Positions 54,590 to 62,908 of a stretch of 64,000 nt of DNA are shown here, piece by piece. The DNA is taken from the NCBI RefSeq assembly GCF_900177715.1, contig NZ_FXWG01000001.1, positions 496,001 through 560,000 on the forward strand, read 5' to 3'. Below the pieces are notes generated by a model that worked only from the letters and a program-made list of their open reading frames with translations, had not been told where the DNA came from and searched no databases. Positions within the stretch are counted from its first letter, which is position 1, and every line of letters begins with the position of its first letter. The stretch is from Altererythrobacter xiamenensis (GTDB taxonomy: Bacteria > Pseudomonadota > Alphaproteobacteria > Sphingomonadales > Sphingomonadaceae). A program made the position numbers and the translations under genes.

Positions 54590-55432
54590 ATGGATAGTCT
54601 GGTCAGCACAGATTGGCTTGCCGACGCGCTGGGCGCGAAGGATCTGGTCGTGGTCGACGCCTCGCGGCACCTTCCGATGGCCGAGCGCGATGGCCATGCC
54701 GAGTATCTGGCGGGCCATATTCCCGGCGCGCGCTTCCTCGATCTCGCAAAGCTGGTCGATCAGACCTCCGACGTGCCGAGCGCGCTGCCGCGCCCCGAAC
54801 AGCTGGCAGAGGCGCTCGCCGCTCTTGGCGCGACACCGGAACATCGCATTGTTTTCTATGACGATTCCGCAGTGAAGACAACCGCCCGCGCCTGGTATCT
54901 GTGCCGCGCGCATGGAATGGAAAACGTCGCAATCCTCGACGGCGGGCTCGCCAAGTGGAAGGCGGAAGAGCGCCCGCTCGAAAGTGGTGAGCCGGAAATC
55001 GAACCCGCAGCGCCTTTCGATCTGGCTGCGCCGTCGGCGATCCGCTTCAAGCAGGACATGCTCGACAACATCGAGGCGGGCAGCGAACAGGTGCTCGATG
55101 CGCGCGATCCCGGACGGTTCACCGGCCGCAGCGACGATCCGATCCACAATCTGCCGACCGGCCATATCCCCGGCTCGTGCAATCTGCCCTTCGCGCGGCT
55201 CTATAAAGACGACGGCACCTTCAAATCGCCTGCGGAATTGCGCGAGATCATCGAGAGCACCGGGATCGATCCGGCAAGGCCCGTCGTCACCACCTGCGGC
55301 AGCGGCGTCACCGCCTGCATTCTCCTCTTTGCGCTGCACCTGATCGGCGCGGAGCAGACCGCGCTCTACGATGGCAGCTGGCTCGATTGGGCGGGCGATC
55401 CCGGCACACCCAAGGCAACCGTCTCCCTGTGA
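54590..55432 (+). CDS. sseA: 3-Mercaptopyruvate sulfurtransferase (rhodanese)
   Basis: This 280-residue protein has two rhodanese domains. The first, inactive one has VVDASRHLPM and AEYLAGHIPGARFLDL. The second has VLDARDPGRFTGR and the active loop CGSGVTAC, where CGSG-x-T points to mercaptopyruvate sulfurtransferase rather than thiosulfate sulfurtransferase. It transfers sulfur from mercaptopyruvate to thiol acceptors. It is followed after 7 bp by the cystathionine beta-lyase gene, so both join cysteine and methionine metabolism. Confidence 0.93.
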   Translation: MDSLVSTDWLADALGAKDLVVVDASRHLPMAERDGHAEYLAGHIPGARFLDLAKLVDQTSDVPSALPRPEQLAEALAALGATPEHRIVFYDDSAVKTTARAWYLCRAHGMENVAILDGGLAKWKAEERPLESGEPEIEPAAPFDLAAPSAIRFKQDMLDNIEAGSEQVLDARDPGRFTGRSDDPIHNLPTGHIPGSCNLPFARLYKDDGTFKSPAELREIIESTGIDPARPVVTTCGSGVTACILLFALHLIGAEQTALYDGSWLDWAGDPGTPKATVSL

Positions 55433-55439
55433 GGTTACC

Positions 55440-56648
55440 GTGAGCAAGGACAAGGACAAACTGCGTCCGGCGACAAGGCTGGTCGAGGCAGGGCGGCGGC
55501 CCGAATGGACCGGGGCGGTGGTCAACCCGCCTGTCTGGCGCGCCTCCACCCATCTCTATGCGAGCGAGGCCGATCGCAAGGCGGCGCTCAAGAACAATCG
55601 TGACGGCCAGTTCTATTACGGGCGGCGCGGCGCGCCGACGCAATGGGCACTGGCAGAGGCACTGACCGAGATCGAGCCGGGCGCGCATGGCACCGTGCTC
55701 TATCCGAGCGGTGTCGCGGCGATATCGGGCGCGCTGATGGCTGTCCTGCGCCCGGGTGACGAGCTGCTGGTCTGCGACAATGCCTACGAACCGTCCCGCG
55801 CCATGGCGATGGGTCTGCTCAAGCGCTGGGGCGTCAGCGCGCGCTTCTTCGATCCGCTCGACCTCGATGCCTATGCCGCGATGTTTACCGACAAGACCCG
55901 CGCGGTCTGGCTCGAAAGCCCCGGCAGCCTGACGATGGAAGTGTGCGATGTGCCGGCGCAGGCTGCAATCGCGCGCGAGAAGGGCGCGGTCAGCCTGCTC
56001 GACAACACCTGGGCGACCGCGCTCGGTTTTCCAGCGCTCAAGCATGGCTGCGACATATCGGTGATGAGCCTAAGCAAGCATGTCGGCGGTCATTCGGACC
56101 TGATGATGGGCTCTGCCAGCGCGGGCGAGCGATATTACCGCGCGCTGCGCCGCACCGCGCAGCAGATCGGCCACGTCGTCTCCCCCGACGATGCGGCGCT
56201 CGCCCTCAGGGGCCTGCGGACGATGGGCCTCAGGCTCGAACGCAGCACGGCCAATGCGCGGACTGTCGCCGAATGGCTTTCCGGACGCAGCGAAGTCGCA
56301 CAAGTGCTCTGCCCGCTCCTGCCCGGGGATCCGGGCCATGCGCTTTGGAGCCGCGACTTTTCCGGCGGCTGCGGGCTGTTCAGCTTCATCCTGGCGAGCG
56401 ATAATCCCGATGCGCAGGCGCAGCTGGTCAATAATCTCGAGCTGTTCGGCATCGGCTATAGCTGGGGCGGTTTCGAGAGCCTTGCCCTCCCGTTTGACGC
56501 GAAGAGCATCCGCGAAAAAATGCCCTGGCCCCCGCACAAGGCGGAAACTGGCGGCGGGCACGGCATTCGCCTATCAATCGGTCTGGAAGACCCCGAAGAC
56601 CTCATCGCCGACCTCGAAAGGGGTCTCGCCGCAACAGGAAACGCATGA
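55440..56648 (+). CDS. metC: Cystathionine beta-lyase
   Basis: This 402-residue PLP enzyme of the Cys/Met metabolism family makes homocysteine from cystathionine. The PLP lysine lies in MSLSKHVGGHSDLMMG, and FYYGRRGAPTQWALAEALTEIE and LDNTWATALGFPALKHG match. The GTG at 55440 has GAGG upstream and gives the start VSKDKDKLRPATRLV. Its stop overlaps the next gene by 4 bp. The cysteine-making operon lies 1.2 kb downstream, so this part of the window is a sulfur-metabolism neighbourhood. Confidence 0.93.
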   Translation: MSKDKDKLRPATRLVEAGRRPEWTGAVVNPPVWRASTHLYASEADRKAALKNNRDGQFYYGRRGAPTQWALAEALTEIEPGAHGTVLYPSGVAAISGALMAVLRPGDELLVCDNAYEPSRAMAMGLLKRWGVSARFFDPLDLDAYAAMFTDKTRAVWLESPGSLTMEVCDVPAQAAIAREKGAVSLLDNTWATALGFPALKHGCDISVMSLSKHVGGHSDLMMGSASAGERYYRALRRTAQQIGHVVSPDDAALALRGLRTMGLRLERSTANARTVAEWLSGRSEVAQVLCPLLPGDPGHALWSRDFSGGCGLFSFILASDNPDAQAQLVNNLELFGIGYSWGGFESLALPFDAKSIREKMPWPPHKAETGGGHGIRLSIGLEDPEDLIADLERGLAATGNA

Positions 56649-57733
56649 CCGCGACGACATCGCCTTCTCCGGAAACCAGTCCGAATCCGGATGCCTCACC
56701 CACCGCTTCGCCCGAGCCGCTCGAGCCCGGCCAGGCCTGGAGCCTGGGCGCAGAAGCGCCTGAGGAAAGTGTTCAGGCGGCGGAAGGGCTCAAGGAAGCC
56801 GTTGCCTCCAAGAGCGAAACCGCCGGATCGGTGCTCGAAGGCCTGGACAAGATCGCCTTCGAGATCGGCGACATGCGGATTTCGATGCTCGACGGGCTCG
56901 TGGTGGTCGGCATCATCCTGCTCGTTCTTACCATTGCCTGGTTCGCTAGCCGTGCAAGCAGGGCCCTGCTCAGGCGGTTCACGAGCCTCGACGATACACA
57001 GCATTTGCTCGCGGAAAAGATCACCACCATCCTCATCTGGGGTGCGGCATTCTTTCTCGGGATCGACCTGCTCGGGATCGACCTCACGGCGCTTGCCGTG
57101 TTTTCCGGCGCTTTTGGTCTCGCCATCGGTTTCGGCCTGCAGAAGACCTTCGGTAATCTGATCGCCGGGATCATCCTGCTGATGGACAAATCGATCAAGC
57201 CGGGTGACGTTATTGCCGTGACCGATATGGCGGGCAACGAGAGTTTCGGCCAGATCCGCAAGATCGGGATTCGCGCCGTTTCCGTGACGACCCGCGACCA
57301 GCGCGAATATCTCATCCCCAATGAAAACCTGATGATCAACCAGGTCGAGAACTGGTCCTATTCGAGCCGCAACGTCCGCATGCAGGTGCCGGTCGGCGTC
57401 AGTTACGCGGCTGATCTCGAAAAGGCAGAAGAGCTGATGCTCGAAGCCGCCAAGATGAGCGAGCGGGTGCTCAAATCGCCTCCGCCCACGGTGTGGATGA
57501 GCGAATATGGTGACAGTTCGGTCAACTTCGTCATCCAGTGCTGGATCAACGATCCGGAAGAAGGCGTGGGCAACGTCCGCAGCCAGGTGCTGAAGAACCT
57601 CTGGACCAAGTTCCACGAACACGACATCGAGATCCCCTTCCCGCAGCGCGACATCAATCTGCGCAACAACGATCAGGTCGAACGACTGATCGCTGCGCTG
57701 GCTGCGCGCGAGGAAAACCGCAGCAAGAACTGA
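56645..57733 (+). CDS. Small-conductance mechanosensitive channel (MscS family)
   Basis: This 362-residue protein has a disordered, Pro/Glu-rich N-terminus (about 1-75), transmembrane helices at about 80-100 and 120-140, and the pore-lining helix AVFSGAFGLAIGFGLQKTFGNLIAGIILL. The C-terminal beta domain begins SIKPGDVIAVTDMAG and has EYLIPNENLMINQVENWSY. It releases solutes when the membrane is stretched. It is cotranslated with metC (ATGA overlap), but the link is probably positional. Confidence 0.92.
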   Translation: MTATTSPSPETSPNPDASPTASPEPLEPGQAWSLGAEAPEESVQAAEGLKEAVASKSETAGSVLEGLDKIAFEIGDMRISMLDGLVVVGIILLVLTIAWFASRASRALLRRFTSLDDTQHLLAEKITTILIWGAAFFLGIDLLGIDLTALAVFSGAFGLAIGFGLQKTFGNLIAGIILLMDKSIKPGDVIAVTDMAGNESFGQIRKIGIRAVSVTTRDQREYLIPNENLMINQVENWSYSSRNVRMQVPVGVSYAADLEKAEELMLEAAKMSERVLKSPPPTVWMSEYGDSSVNFVIQCWINDPEEGVGNVRSQVLKNLWTKFHEHDIEIPFPQRDINLRNNDQVERLIAALAAREENRSKN

Positions 57734-57809
57734 AGCTTATGCAGGTTACGCAGGTGCGGCATAGCTTTGCTACGCGCCCGCAAAACCATTCTCGCTGGAG
57801 GCTGCGGCC

Positions 57810-58613
57810 ATGCGCGCCGATATGCGCTGCATGGCACAAAGCGGAATCATATATCTCGTCGGTGCAGGACCGGGTGACCCGGACCTCCTGACCCTGCGTG
57901 CGGCCCGCCTGATCGAGCGCGCCGAACTGATCGTGCATGACGGTCTGGTCTCCCGCGAAATCCTTCGCATGGCGCGGAGCGATGCGCAGCTGATCTCGGT
58001 CGCCAAGCAACGCTCCAAGCACACGCTGCCGCAGGACGATATTAACGCGCTGATGGTACGCGAGGCGCTTGCCGGGCGCGACGTCGTGCGCCTCAAGGGC
58101 GGTGACCCGCTGGTATTCGGTCGCGGCGGCGAGGAAGCCGAAGCGGCCCATGCAGCAGGCGTCCGGGTCGAGATCGTGCCCGGTATCAGCGCCGCCAATG
58201 GCGCTGCCGCGGCCGCGCAGATCGCCCTGACCCACCGCGACGCATCCTCGATCGTCAGCTTCGTTGCCGGTCAGTGCAAGGGCCTCAAGGACCAGGACTG
58301 GTCGGGCCTCGCTGGCAAGGGACGCACGCTCGTGATCTACATGGGCGTGAAAACCGCGCCGCAGATCGCCGACAAGCTGATGGAAGACGGGCTCGCCCCC
58401 GAAATGCCCGTCGCTGTCATCGAAAACGCCGCCCGGCCAGAGATGCGCGTGCTGCGCGGATTGCTCGCCGGGCTGCCCGACCTCGTTTCTCGCGAGAGGG
58501 TGCGGTCCCCCGCCCTCATCGTGATCGGCGAGGTCGCCGCACGTTCCCCCAGTGGCGGCGACCTTGCCACGGACACAACCCTTGCTCGTATCGCCACGGA
58601 GGCAGCGCAGTGA
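57810..58613 (+). CDS. cobA: Uroporphyrinogen-III C-methyltransferase
   Basis: This 267-residue SAM-dependent enzyme turns uroporphyrinogen III into precorrin-2 for siroheme and cobalamin. GIIYLVGAGPGDPDLLTLRAARLI, VRLKGGDPLVFGRGGEEAEA and VVPGISAANGAAAAAQI-like sequence match. It is the methylase half of CysG; the dehydrogenase/ferrochelatase half is a separate gene at 21421. The start at 57810 has GGAGG 8 nt upstream. It opens the sulfate-assimilation operon, where siroheme is needed for CysI. Confidence 0.95.
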   Translation: MRADMRCMAQSGIIYLVGAGPGDPDLLTLRAARLIERAELIVHDGLVSREILRMARSDAQLISVAKQRSKHTLPQDDINALMVREALAGRDVVRLKGGDPLVFGRGGEEAEAAHAAGVRVEIVPGISAANGAAAAAQIALTHRDASSIVSFVAGQCKGLKDQDWSGLAGKGRTLVIYMGVKTAPQIADKLMEDGLAPEMPVAVIENAARPEMRVLRGLLAGLPDLVSRERVRSPALIVIGEVAARSPSGGDLATDTTLARIATEAAQ

Positions 58614-58906
58614 AAATTCTCACCGGAAACGATCTCAAGTCGGGCGCCGTAGTCTGGTGGGACGGCACGGGCTGGTCGCACTATGTCGATGATGCCGTCG
58701 ATGTCGGCGACCGTGCCGACGAAATCGCCGCACGCGAGGAATCCTCGCGCCGCGTCAATGTCCCCTACGCGATCGAAGCGGTGCGCGACGATAACGGCGT
58801 GCGTCCCGCGCACATCAAGGACCGCGTGCGCGCGCTCGGCCCCACTGTCCGCCCCGACCTGACCCTCAAGCCCGCCGATCCCGAAATTGGCAATTGGGTG
58901 ATCTGA
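58610..58906 (+). CDS. DUF2849 protein (sulfite reductase operon)
   Basis: This 98-residue protein starts with a GTG overlapping the cobA stop (GTGA). The sequence (M)KILTGNDLKSGAVVWWDGTG and the EAVRDDNGVRPAHIKDRVRALGPTVRPDL segment are DUF2849 hallmarks. Such genes lie between cobA and cysI in alphaproteobacteria. Its role is unknown; a part in assembling or supplying sulfite reductase is possible. Confidence 0.88.
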   Translation: MKILTGNDLKSGAVVWWDGTGWSHYVDDAVDVGDRADEIAAREESSRRVNVPYAIEAVRDDNGVRPAHIKDRVRALGPTVRPDLTLKPADPEIGNWVI

Positions 58907-58907
58907 C

Positions 58908-60539
58908 ATGTACAAGTACGATTCCTACGACCAGGCGATGGTCGACACGCGCGTGGAGGAGTTCCGCGACCAGGTTCGCCGCCGTCTTGCAGGCGAGCTG
59001 AGCGAAGACGAGTTCAAGCCGCTACGGCTGATGAACGGCCTATACCTGCAGTTACACGCCTATATGCTGCGCGTGGCGATCCCCTATGGCACGCTGAACT
59101 CGGACCAGATGCACGCGCTGGCCGACATCGCGGACAAGTATGACCGCGGCTACGGCCACTTCACCACGCGCCAGAACATCCAGTACAACTGGATCAAGCT
59201 GGAGGAAGCAGGCGACCTGCTGGCGGATCTCGCCAAGGTCGAGATGCACGCCATCCAGACCAGCGGCAACTGCATCCGCAACATCAGCTCGGACCATTTC
59301 GCGGGCGCTGCGGCAGACGAACTGGTCGACCCGCGCCCCTATGCGGAACTGCTGCGCCAGTGGTCGAGCTTCCATCCCGAGTTCAGCTACTTGCCGCGCA
59401 AGTTCAAGATCGCGGTGATCGCTTCCGACACTGATCGTGCTGCGATGAAGCTGCACGACATCGGCATCCAGATCGTGAAGAATGACGCGGGCGAGATCGG
59501 TGCGGCTTTCTACGTCGGCGGCGGCATGGGCCGCACCCCGATGATCGCGCCCTGCATTCGCGACTTCGTGCCGCTTGACCAGCTGGTCACCTATGCCGAG
59601 GCGTGCCTGCGGGTCTACAACCGCTACGGACGGCGCGACAACAAGTACAAGGCGCGGATCAAGATCCTCGTCCACGAACTGGGCGCGGAGGAATACACTC
59701 GCCAGGTCGAAGAAGAATTCGCGCATATGCTCGAAGTCGGCGTCGAACCGCCGCTTGCCGAGATCGAGCGGCTCAAGACTTTCTTCGCCGATCCTCCATT
59801 CGAGGACGGGCCGAAGACGGTCGACCGCTCGGATCCCGATTTCGCGCTGTGGGTCGATCGCAACACCCAGCGCCACAAGCATGACAGCTATGTCTCCGCC
59901 GTCATCAGCCTCAAGCCCGTCGGCGGCATCCCGGGCGATGCTTCTGCCGAGCAGATGCACCTGATGGCCGAACTGGCAAAAGAGTTCAGCTTCGACGAAT
60001 TGCGCGTGATGCACACGCAGAACATCGTGCTTCCGCATGTGAAGATCGCCGACCTGCACAAGCTGTGGACGCAGCTCGAAGCCGCCGGCCTGGGTGCACC
60101 CAATCTCGACTCGATCGAGGACATCATCGCCTGCCCCGGCCTCGACTATTGCAGCCTTGCGAATGCTCGCTCGATCCCGGTCGCGCAGCGCATTTCGGAG
60201 CGTTTTGCGGAAAAGGGCCGGACCGCCGAACTCGGCGAGCTGAAGCTCAAGATATCGGGCTGCATCAATGCCTGCGGGCACCACCATGCGGGCCACATCG
60301 GCATCCTCGGCGTCGATAAGAAGGGCGTCGAAAATTACCAGCTGCTGCTCGGCGGCAGCGAAGCGCAGGATACCTCGCTCGCCAAGATTACCGGCCCCGG
60401 TTTCGACGAGGCTGGGATCGTCGACGCGGTCGAAACCGTGACCGAGGTTTACCTGCGCGAACGCGAGGAAGGCGAACGATTCCTCGATACCTATCGCCGC
60501 ATCGGAATGGATAGCTTCAAGGAGGCGCTTTATGGGTGA
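58908..60539 (+). CDS. cysI: Sulfite reductase hemoprotein subunit (CysI)
   Basis: This 543-residue siroheme/[4Fe-4S] enzyme reduces sulfite to sulfide. The cluster cysteines lie in CPGLDYCSLANAR and KISGCINACGHHHAGHIGI, and the siroheme-binding RGYGHFTTRQNIQYNWIK and HTQNIVLPHVKI are present. The family also includes nitrite reductases, but the operon with cysH and cobA points to sulfite. It starts 1 bp after the DUF2849 stop. The end of the gene carries a perfect ribosome-binding site for a small following frame. Confidence 0.94.
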   Translation: MYKYDSYDQAMVDTRVEEFRDQVRRRLAGELSEDEFKPLRLMNGLYLQLHAYMLRVAIPYGTLNSDQMHALADIADKYDRGYGHFTTRQNIQYNWIKLEEAGDLLADLAKVEMHAIQTSGNCIRNISSDHFAGAAADELVDPRPYAELLRQWSSFHPEFSYLPRKFKIAVIASDTDRAAMKLHDIGIQIVKNDAGEIGAAFYVGGGMGRTPMIAPCIRDFVPLDQLVTYAEACLRVYNRYGRRDNKYKARIKILVHELGAEEYTRQVEEEFAHMLEVGVEPPLAEIERLKTFFADPPFEDGPKTVDRSDPDFALWVDRNTQRHKHDSYVSAVISLKPVGGIPGDASAEQMHLMAELAKEFSFDELRVMHTQNIVLPHVKIADLHKLWTQLEAAGLGAPNLDSIEDIIACPGLDYCSLANARSIPVAQRISERFAEKGRTAELGELKLKISGCINACGHHHAGHIGILGVDKKGVENYQLLLGGSEAQDTSLAKITGPGFDEAGIVDAVETVTEVYLREREEGERFLDTYRRIGMDSFKEALYG

Positions 60540-60582
60540 CGACTGGGCGAAGCCGCCGCGCTTCACCGGAGGCGCATCATGA
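60532..60582 (+). CDS. Possible 16-residue peptide overlapping cysI and DUF934
   Basis: An ATG at 60532 lies 6 nt after AAGGAGG and encodes MGDDWAKPPRFTGGAS before a TGA that overlaps the DUF934 start (ATGA). The ribosome-binding site is inside cysI, where the codons for Lys-Glu-Ala could produce it by chance. If translated, the peptide would couple the two genes. Confidence 0.3.
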   Translation: MGDDWAKPPRFTGGAS

Positions 60583-61040
60583 CCGAAGTTCTCGGCACAA
60601 GCCCCGACGACGTGCAGTTCCGCTTTCGCGATGACGAAATGGCGGACCACGCACAGGTCACGGTCGACTCGTTTCTCGAGCAGTCGAATGCGGCAGCCGT
60701 CCGCATCGAGCCAGGCGACGATGCGCGTGAACTGATCCCGCATCTCGAGCGGCTGCGCCTTGTCGAAGTGAACTTTCCGGCCTTCGGAGACGGACGCGGC
60801 TATTCCTCGGCCCGCATCCTGCGCGAGGCGGGATATGATGGCGAATTGCGCGCCGTGGGCGACGTGCTGATCGACCAGCTCGCCTATATGCGCCGCTGCG
60901 GTTTCGACGCATTCGCGCCCGACAAGAAGCTGAACGAAAGCGACGCGAAAGCCGCTTTCGAGCGTTGGGAGCTTGTCTACCAGCATGCTGCCGACCGTCG
61001 CCAGCCGATCCCCGATCGCCGCCATCAGGCCAATTCATGA
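60579..61040 (+). CDS. DUF934 protein (sulfite reductase operon)
   Basis: This 153-residue protein has the DUF934 pattern: LERLRLVEVNFPAFGDGRGYSSARILRE, AVGDVLIDQLAYMRRCGFDAF. It is a conserved partner of cysI in proteobacteria. The proposed role is electron delivery to or assembly of the sulfite reductase, since no CysJ is present in such operons. GGAGGC precedes the ATG. Its stop overlaps the cysH start by 4 bp. Confidence 0.9.
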   Translation: MTEVLGTSPDDVQFRFRDDEMADHAQVTVDSFLEQSNAAAVRIEPGDDARELIPHLERLRLVEVNFPAFGDGRGYSSARILREAGYDGELRAVGDVLIDQLAYMRRCGFDAFAPDKKLNESDAKAAFERWELVYQHAADRRQPIPDRRHQANS

Positions 61041-61819
61041 ACAAGCCCACCTCGAATCTGAGCACCGGCGCGCATCAGGCAGACCGGATCGACACCGGCC
61101 CGCGCTTCAGCGAGCACGATGCCGTGCGCCTCAACCGCATGTTTCGCGGCTCCTCGACGCAGGAAATGCTCGAAGGGGTGATCAAGGACGGCATGGCGGG
61201 CGACGTCGCAAGCGTTTCCAGCTTCGGCGCGGAGAGCGCGGTGCTGTTGCACCTCATTGCATCGGTCGACCCTTCGGTGCCGGTGCTGTTCCTCGAAACG
61301 GGCAAGCACTTTCCCGAAACGCTCGCCTATCGTGATGACCTCGTCGCGCGGCTCGGCCTGACTGACTTCCGCAATCTGCATCCCGATCTCGATGAACTGC
61401 AGGCCAAGGACGAAAGCGGCCTCAGGTGGTCCTACGACCCCGACGGCTGCTGCGAGCTCCGCAAGGTACGTCCGTTGGCCAAGGCGCTCGAAGGCTTCGA
61501 TGCGAGCTTTACCGGCCGCAAGGCGTTCCAGTCGGCGACCCGCGCCAACCTGCCGCGTTTCGAGATCGATACGAGCGACGCGCAAGGCCGGCTCAAGATC
61601 AATCCGCTGATCGATTGGTCGCAGGACGACATCGATGCCTATTTCGCCGAGCACGACCTGCCGCGCCATCCGCTGGTCGATCAGGGCTACCCCTCGATCG
61701 GCTGTTCGCCCTGCACGCGCCCCGTCGGCGATGGCGAAGATGCCCGCGCCGGACGCTGGTCAGGTTGGGACAAGACCGAGTGCGGCATCCACAAGCCGGG
61801 CGAAGAACCGTTCCTTTGA
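61037..61819 (+). CDS. cysH: Adenylylsulfate (APS) / PAPS reductase
   Basis: This 260-residue enzyme reduces activated sulfate to sulfite with thioredoxin. The nucleotide loop is SVSSFGAESAVLLHLI, and the [4Fe-4S]-type cysteines are in CCELRKVRP and GCSPCTRPV, which points to the APS-using class. The C-terminal catalytic Cys is in KTECGIHKPG. The ATG at 61037 overlaps the DUF934 stop. It ends the operon; the next gene is convergent and 1 bp away. Confidence 0.94.
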   Translation: MNKPTSNLSTGAHQADRIDTGPRFSEHDAVRLNRMFRGSSTQEMLEGVIKDGMAGDVASVSSFGAESAVLLHLIASVDPSVPVLFLETGKHFPETLAYRDDLVARLGLTDFRNLHPDLDELQAKDESGLRWSYDPDGCCELRKVRPLAKALEGFDASFTGRKAFQSATRANLPRFEIDTSDAQGRLKINPLIDWSQDDIDAYFAEHDLPRHPLVDQGYPSIGCSPCTRPVGDGEDARAGRWSGWDKTECGIHKPGEEPFL

Positions 61820-61820
61820 A

Positions 61821-61994
61821 CTAATCCCAGGTGACCAGCATCATCAATCCGGGCCAGACGCAAGCCCAGATAGCGATGTTGAGCGGATCCACCCAGGGAC
61901 CGCCGATCGCGACACTGATGAGGTCGAGCGCCATGCCAATTGCAAACCAGATCCCGATGGCCCGCATGTAGCCGAACAGGATGCGTCGATTCAC
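61821..61994 (-). CDS. 57-residue membrane protein at the end of the proB operon
   Basis: The frame from a GTG at 61994 to a TAG at 61821 reads VNRRILFGYMRAIGIWFAIG followed by MALDLISVAIGGPWVDPLNI and a second hydrophobic stretch WACVWPGLMMLVTWD. It would span the membrane twice. The start overlaps the previous stop (GTGA), a strong sign of translation. No family is recognised. Confidence 0.65.
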   Translation of the reverse strand: MNRRILFGYMRAIGIWFAIGMALDLISVAIGGPWVDPLNIAIWACVWPGLMMLVTWD

Positions 61995-62908
61995 AGCCAG
62001 CCCTGCTCGCGATACCAGCGCGCGGTCTTTGCGAGGCCTTCCTCTCCGCTGATCTGCGGCGTCCAGATTGCTTCGGGCACTTTTCGATCGGAGCGTGCGA
62101 CCCAGTTGGGGTGCGCCATATAGCCGACCCGGTCGGCCGTCAGCTTCGCCTTGTCGCCGCGCAACATGCGGTCCGCCGTAGCCGCGACATCGAGCACGGA
62201 GCGCGGCAAATGCGGCGCGAAAACCTTGCGGCCAACCGCGCGACCGATTTCCGTGGCGAGTTCCTTGTGGCTCCAGCCGCCTTCGCGCGCATCGTCGGGT
62301 TCGAAGGTCTTTTTGCGAACGAGCGCGGGCTGCGCATCGACCAGGTCGAGCAGCAGACGTGCGAGATCGTCGACGTGGATGATCGAGCTCGCCCCACCCG
62401 GCGGCAGCGGCACGAAGCCGAACCGCGCGGTCCTGAACATCTCCAGATAATCGACGTCGCGCGGGCCATAGACACCGGGCGGCCTCACGATGGTCCAGTC
62501 GAGCCCGCTAGCCTTGACCAGTTCCTCGGCCTCTGCCTTGGACGCGCCGTAGCGCGACAGTTCCGGCTTTCGCGCAGAGAGCGAGGAGACAAAGACAAAG
62601 CGCTTCGTACCAGCGTGCTTTGCGGCGTCGATAACGCGCTGCGTCCCTGCGACATTGGCATCGTGGAAAGCTGAAGGGTCAGGGGTATTGGTCAGTCCCG
62701 CAATATGGATCAGCGCGCGCGACCCTTCGGCCAGCGCGCCAAGCGCCGCTTCGTCCCGCAGATCACCGGCAATCCATTTTACATTGTCGCGCGGTGGCTG
62801 GTCGCGCCTTGTGATCGCCTTGACCGGGAGGCCCGCAGCCCGTTCGAGCACGGCCTGCCCGACAAAGCCGGTCCCGCCCGTAATGGCGATCGGCGGCGCT
62901 CCGCTCAC
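61991..62908 (-). CDS. NAD-dependent epimerase/dehydratase-like protein
   Basis: This 305-residue protein has a Rossmann start (ITGGTGFVGQAVLERA), an ALIHIAGLTNTPDPSAFHDANVAGTQRVI stretch and catalytic Y-x-x-x-K in SRYGASKAEAEEL. It is an extended SDR. Substrate is unknown; related proteins act on sugars or on quinone-pathway intermediates. The GTG start at 62908 overlaps the proB stop by 4 bp, so it is cotranslated with proB. Confidence 0.9.
   Translation of the reverse strand: MSGAPPIAITGGTGFVGQAVLERAAGLPVKAITRRDQPPRDNVKWIAGDLRDEAALGALAEGSRALIHIAGLTNTPDPSAFHDANVAGTQRVIDAAKHAGTKRFVFVSSLSARKPELSRYGASKAEAEELVKASGLDWTIVRPPGVYGPRDVDYLEMFRTARFGFVPLPPGGASSIIHVDDLARLLLDLVDAQPALVRKKTFEPDDAREGGWSHKELATEIGRAVGRKVFAPHLPRSVLDVAATADRMLRGDKAKLTADRVGYMAHPNWVARSDRKVPEAIWTPQISGEEGLAKTARWYREQGWL

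Noticed and set aside
59052..61025. Long open frame antisense to cysI and DUF934
   Set aside because: It spans two well-supported genes and has no motifs of its own.
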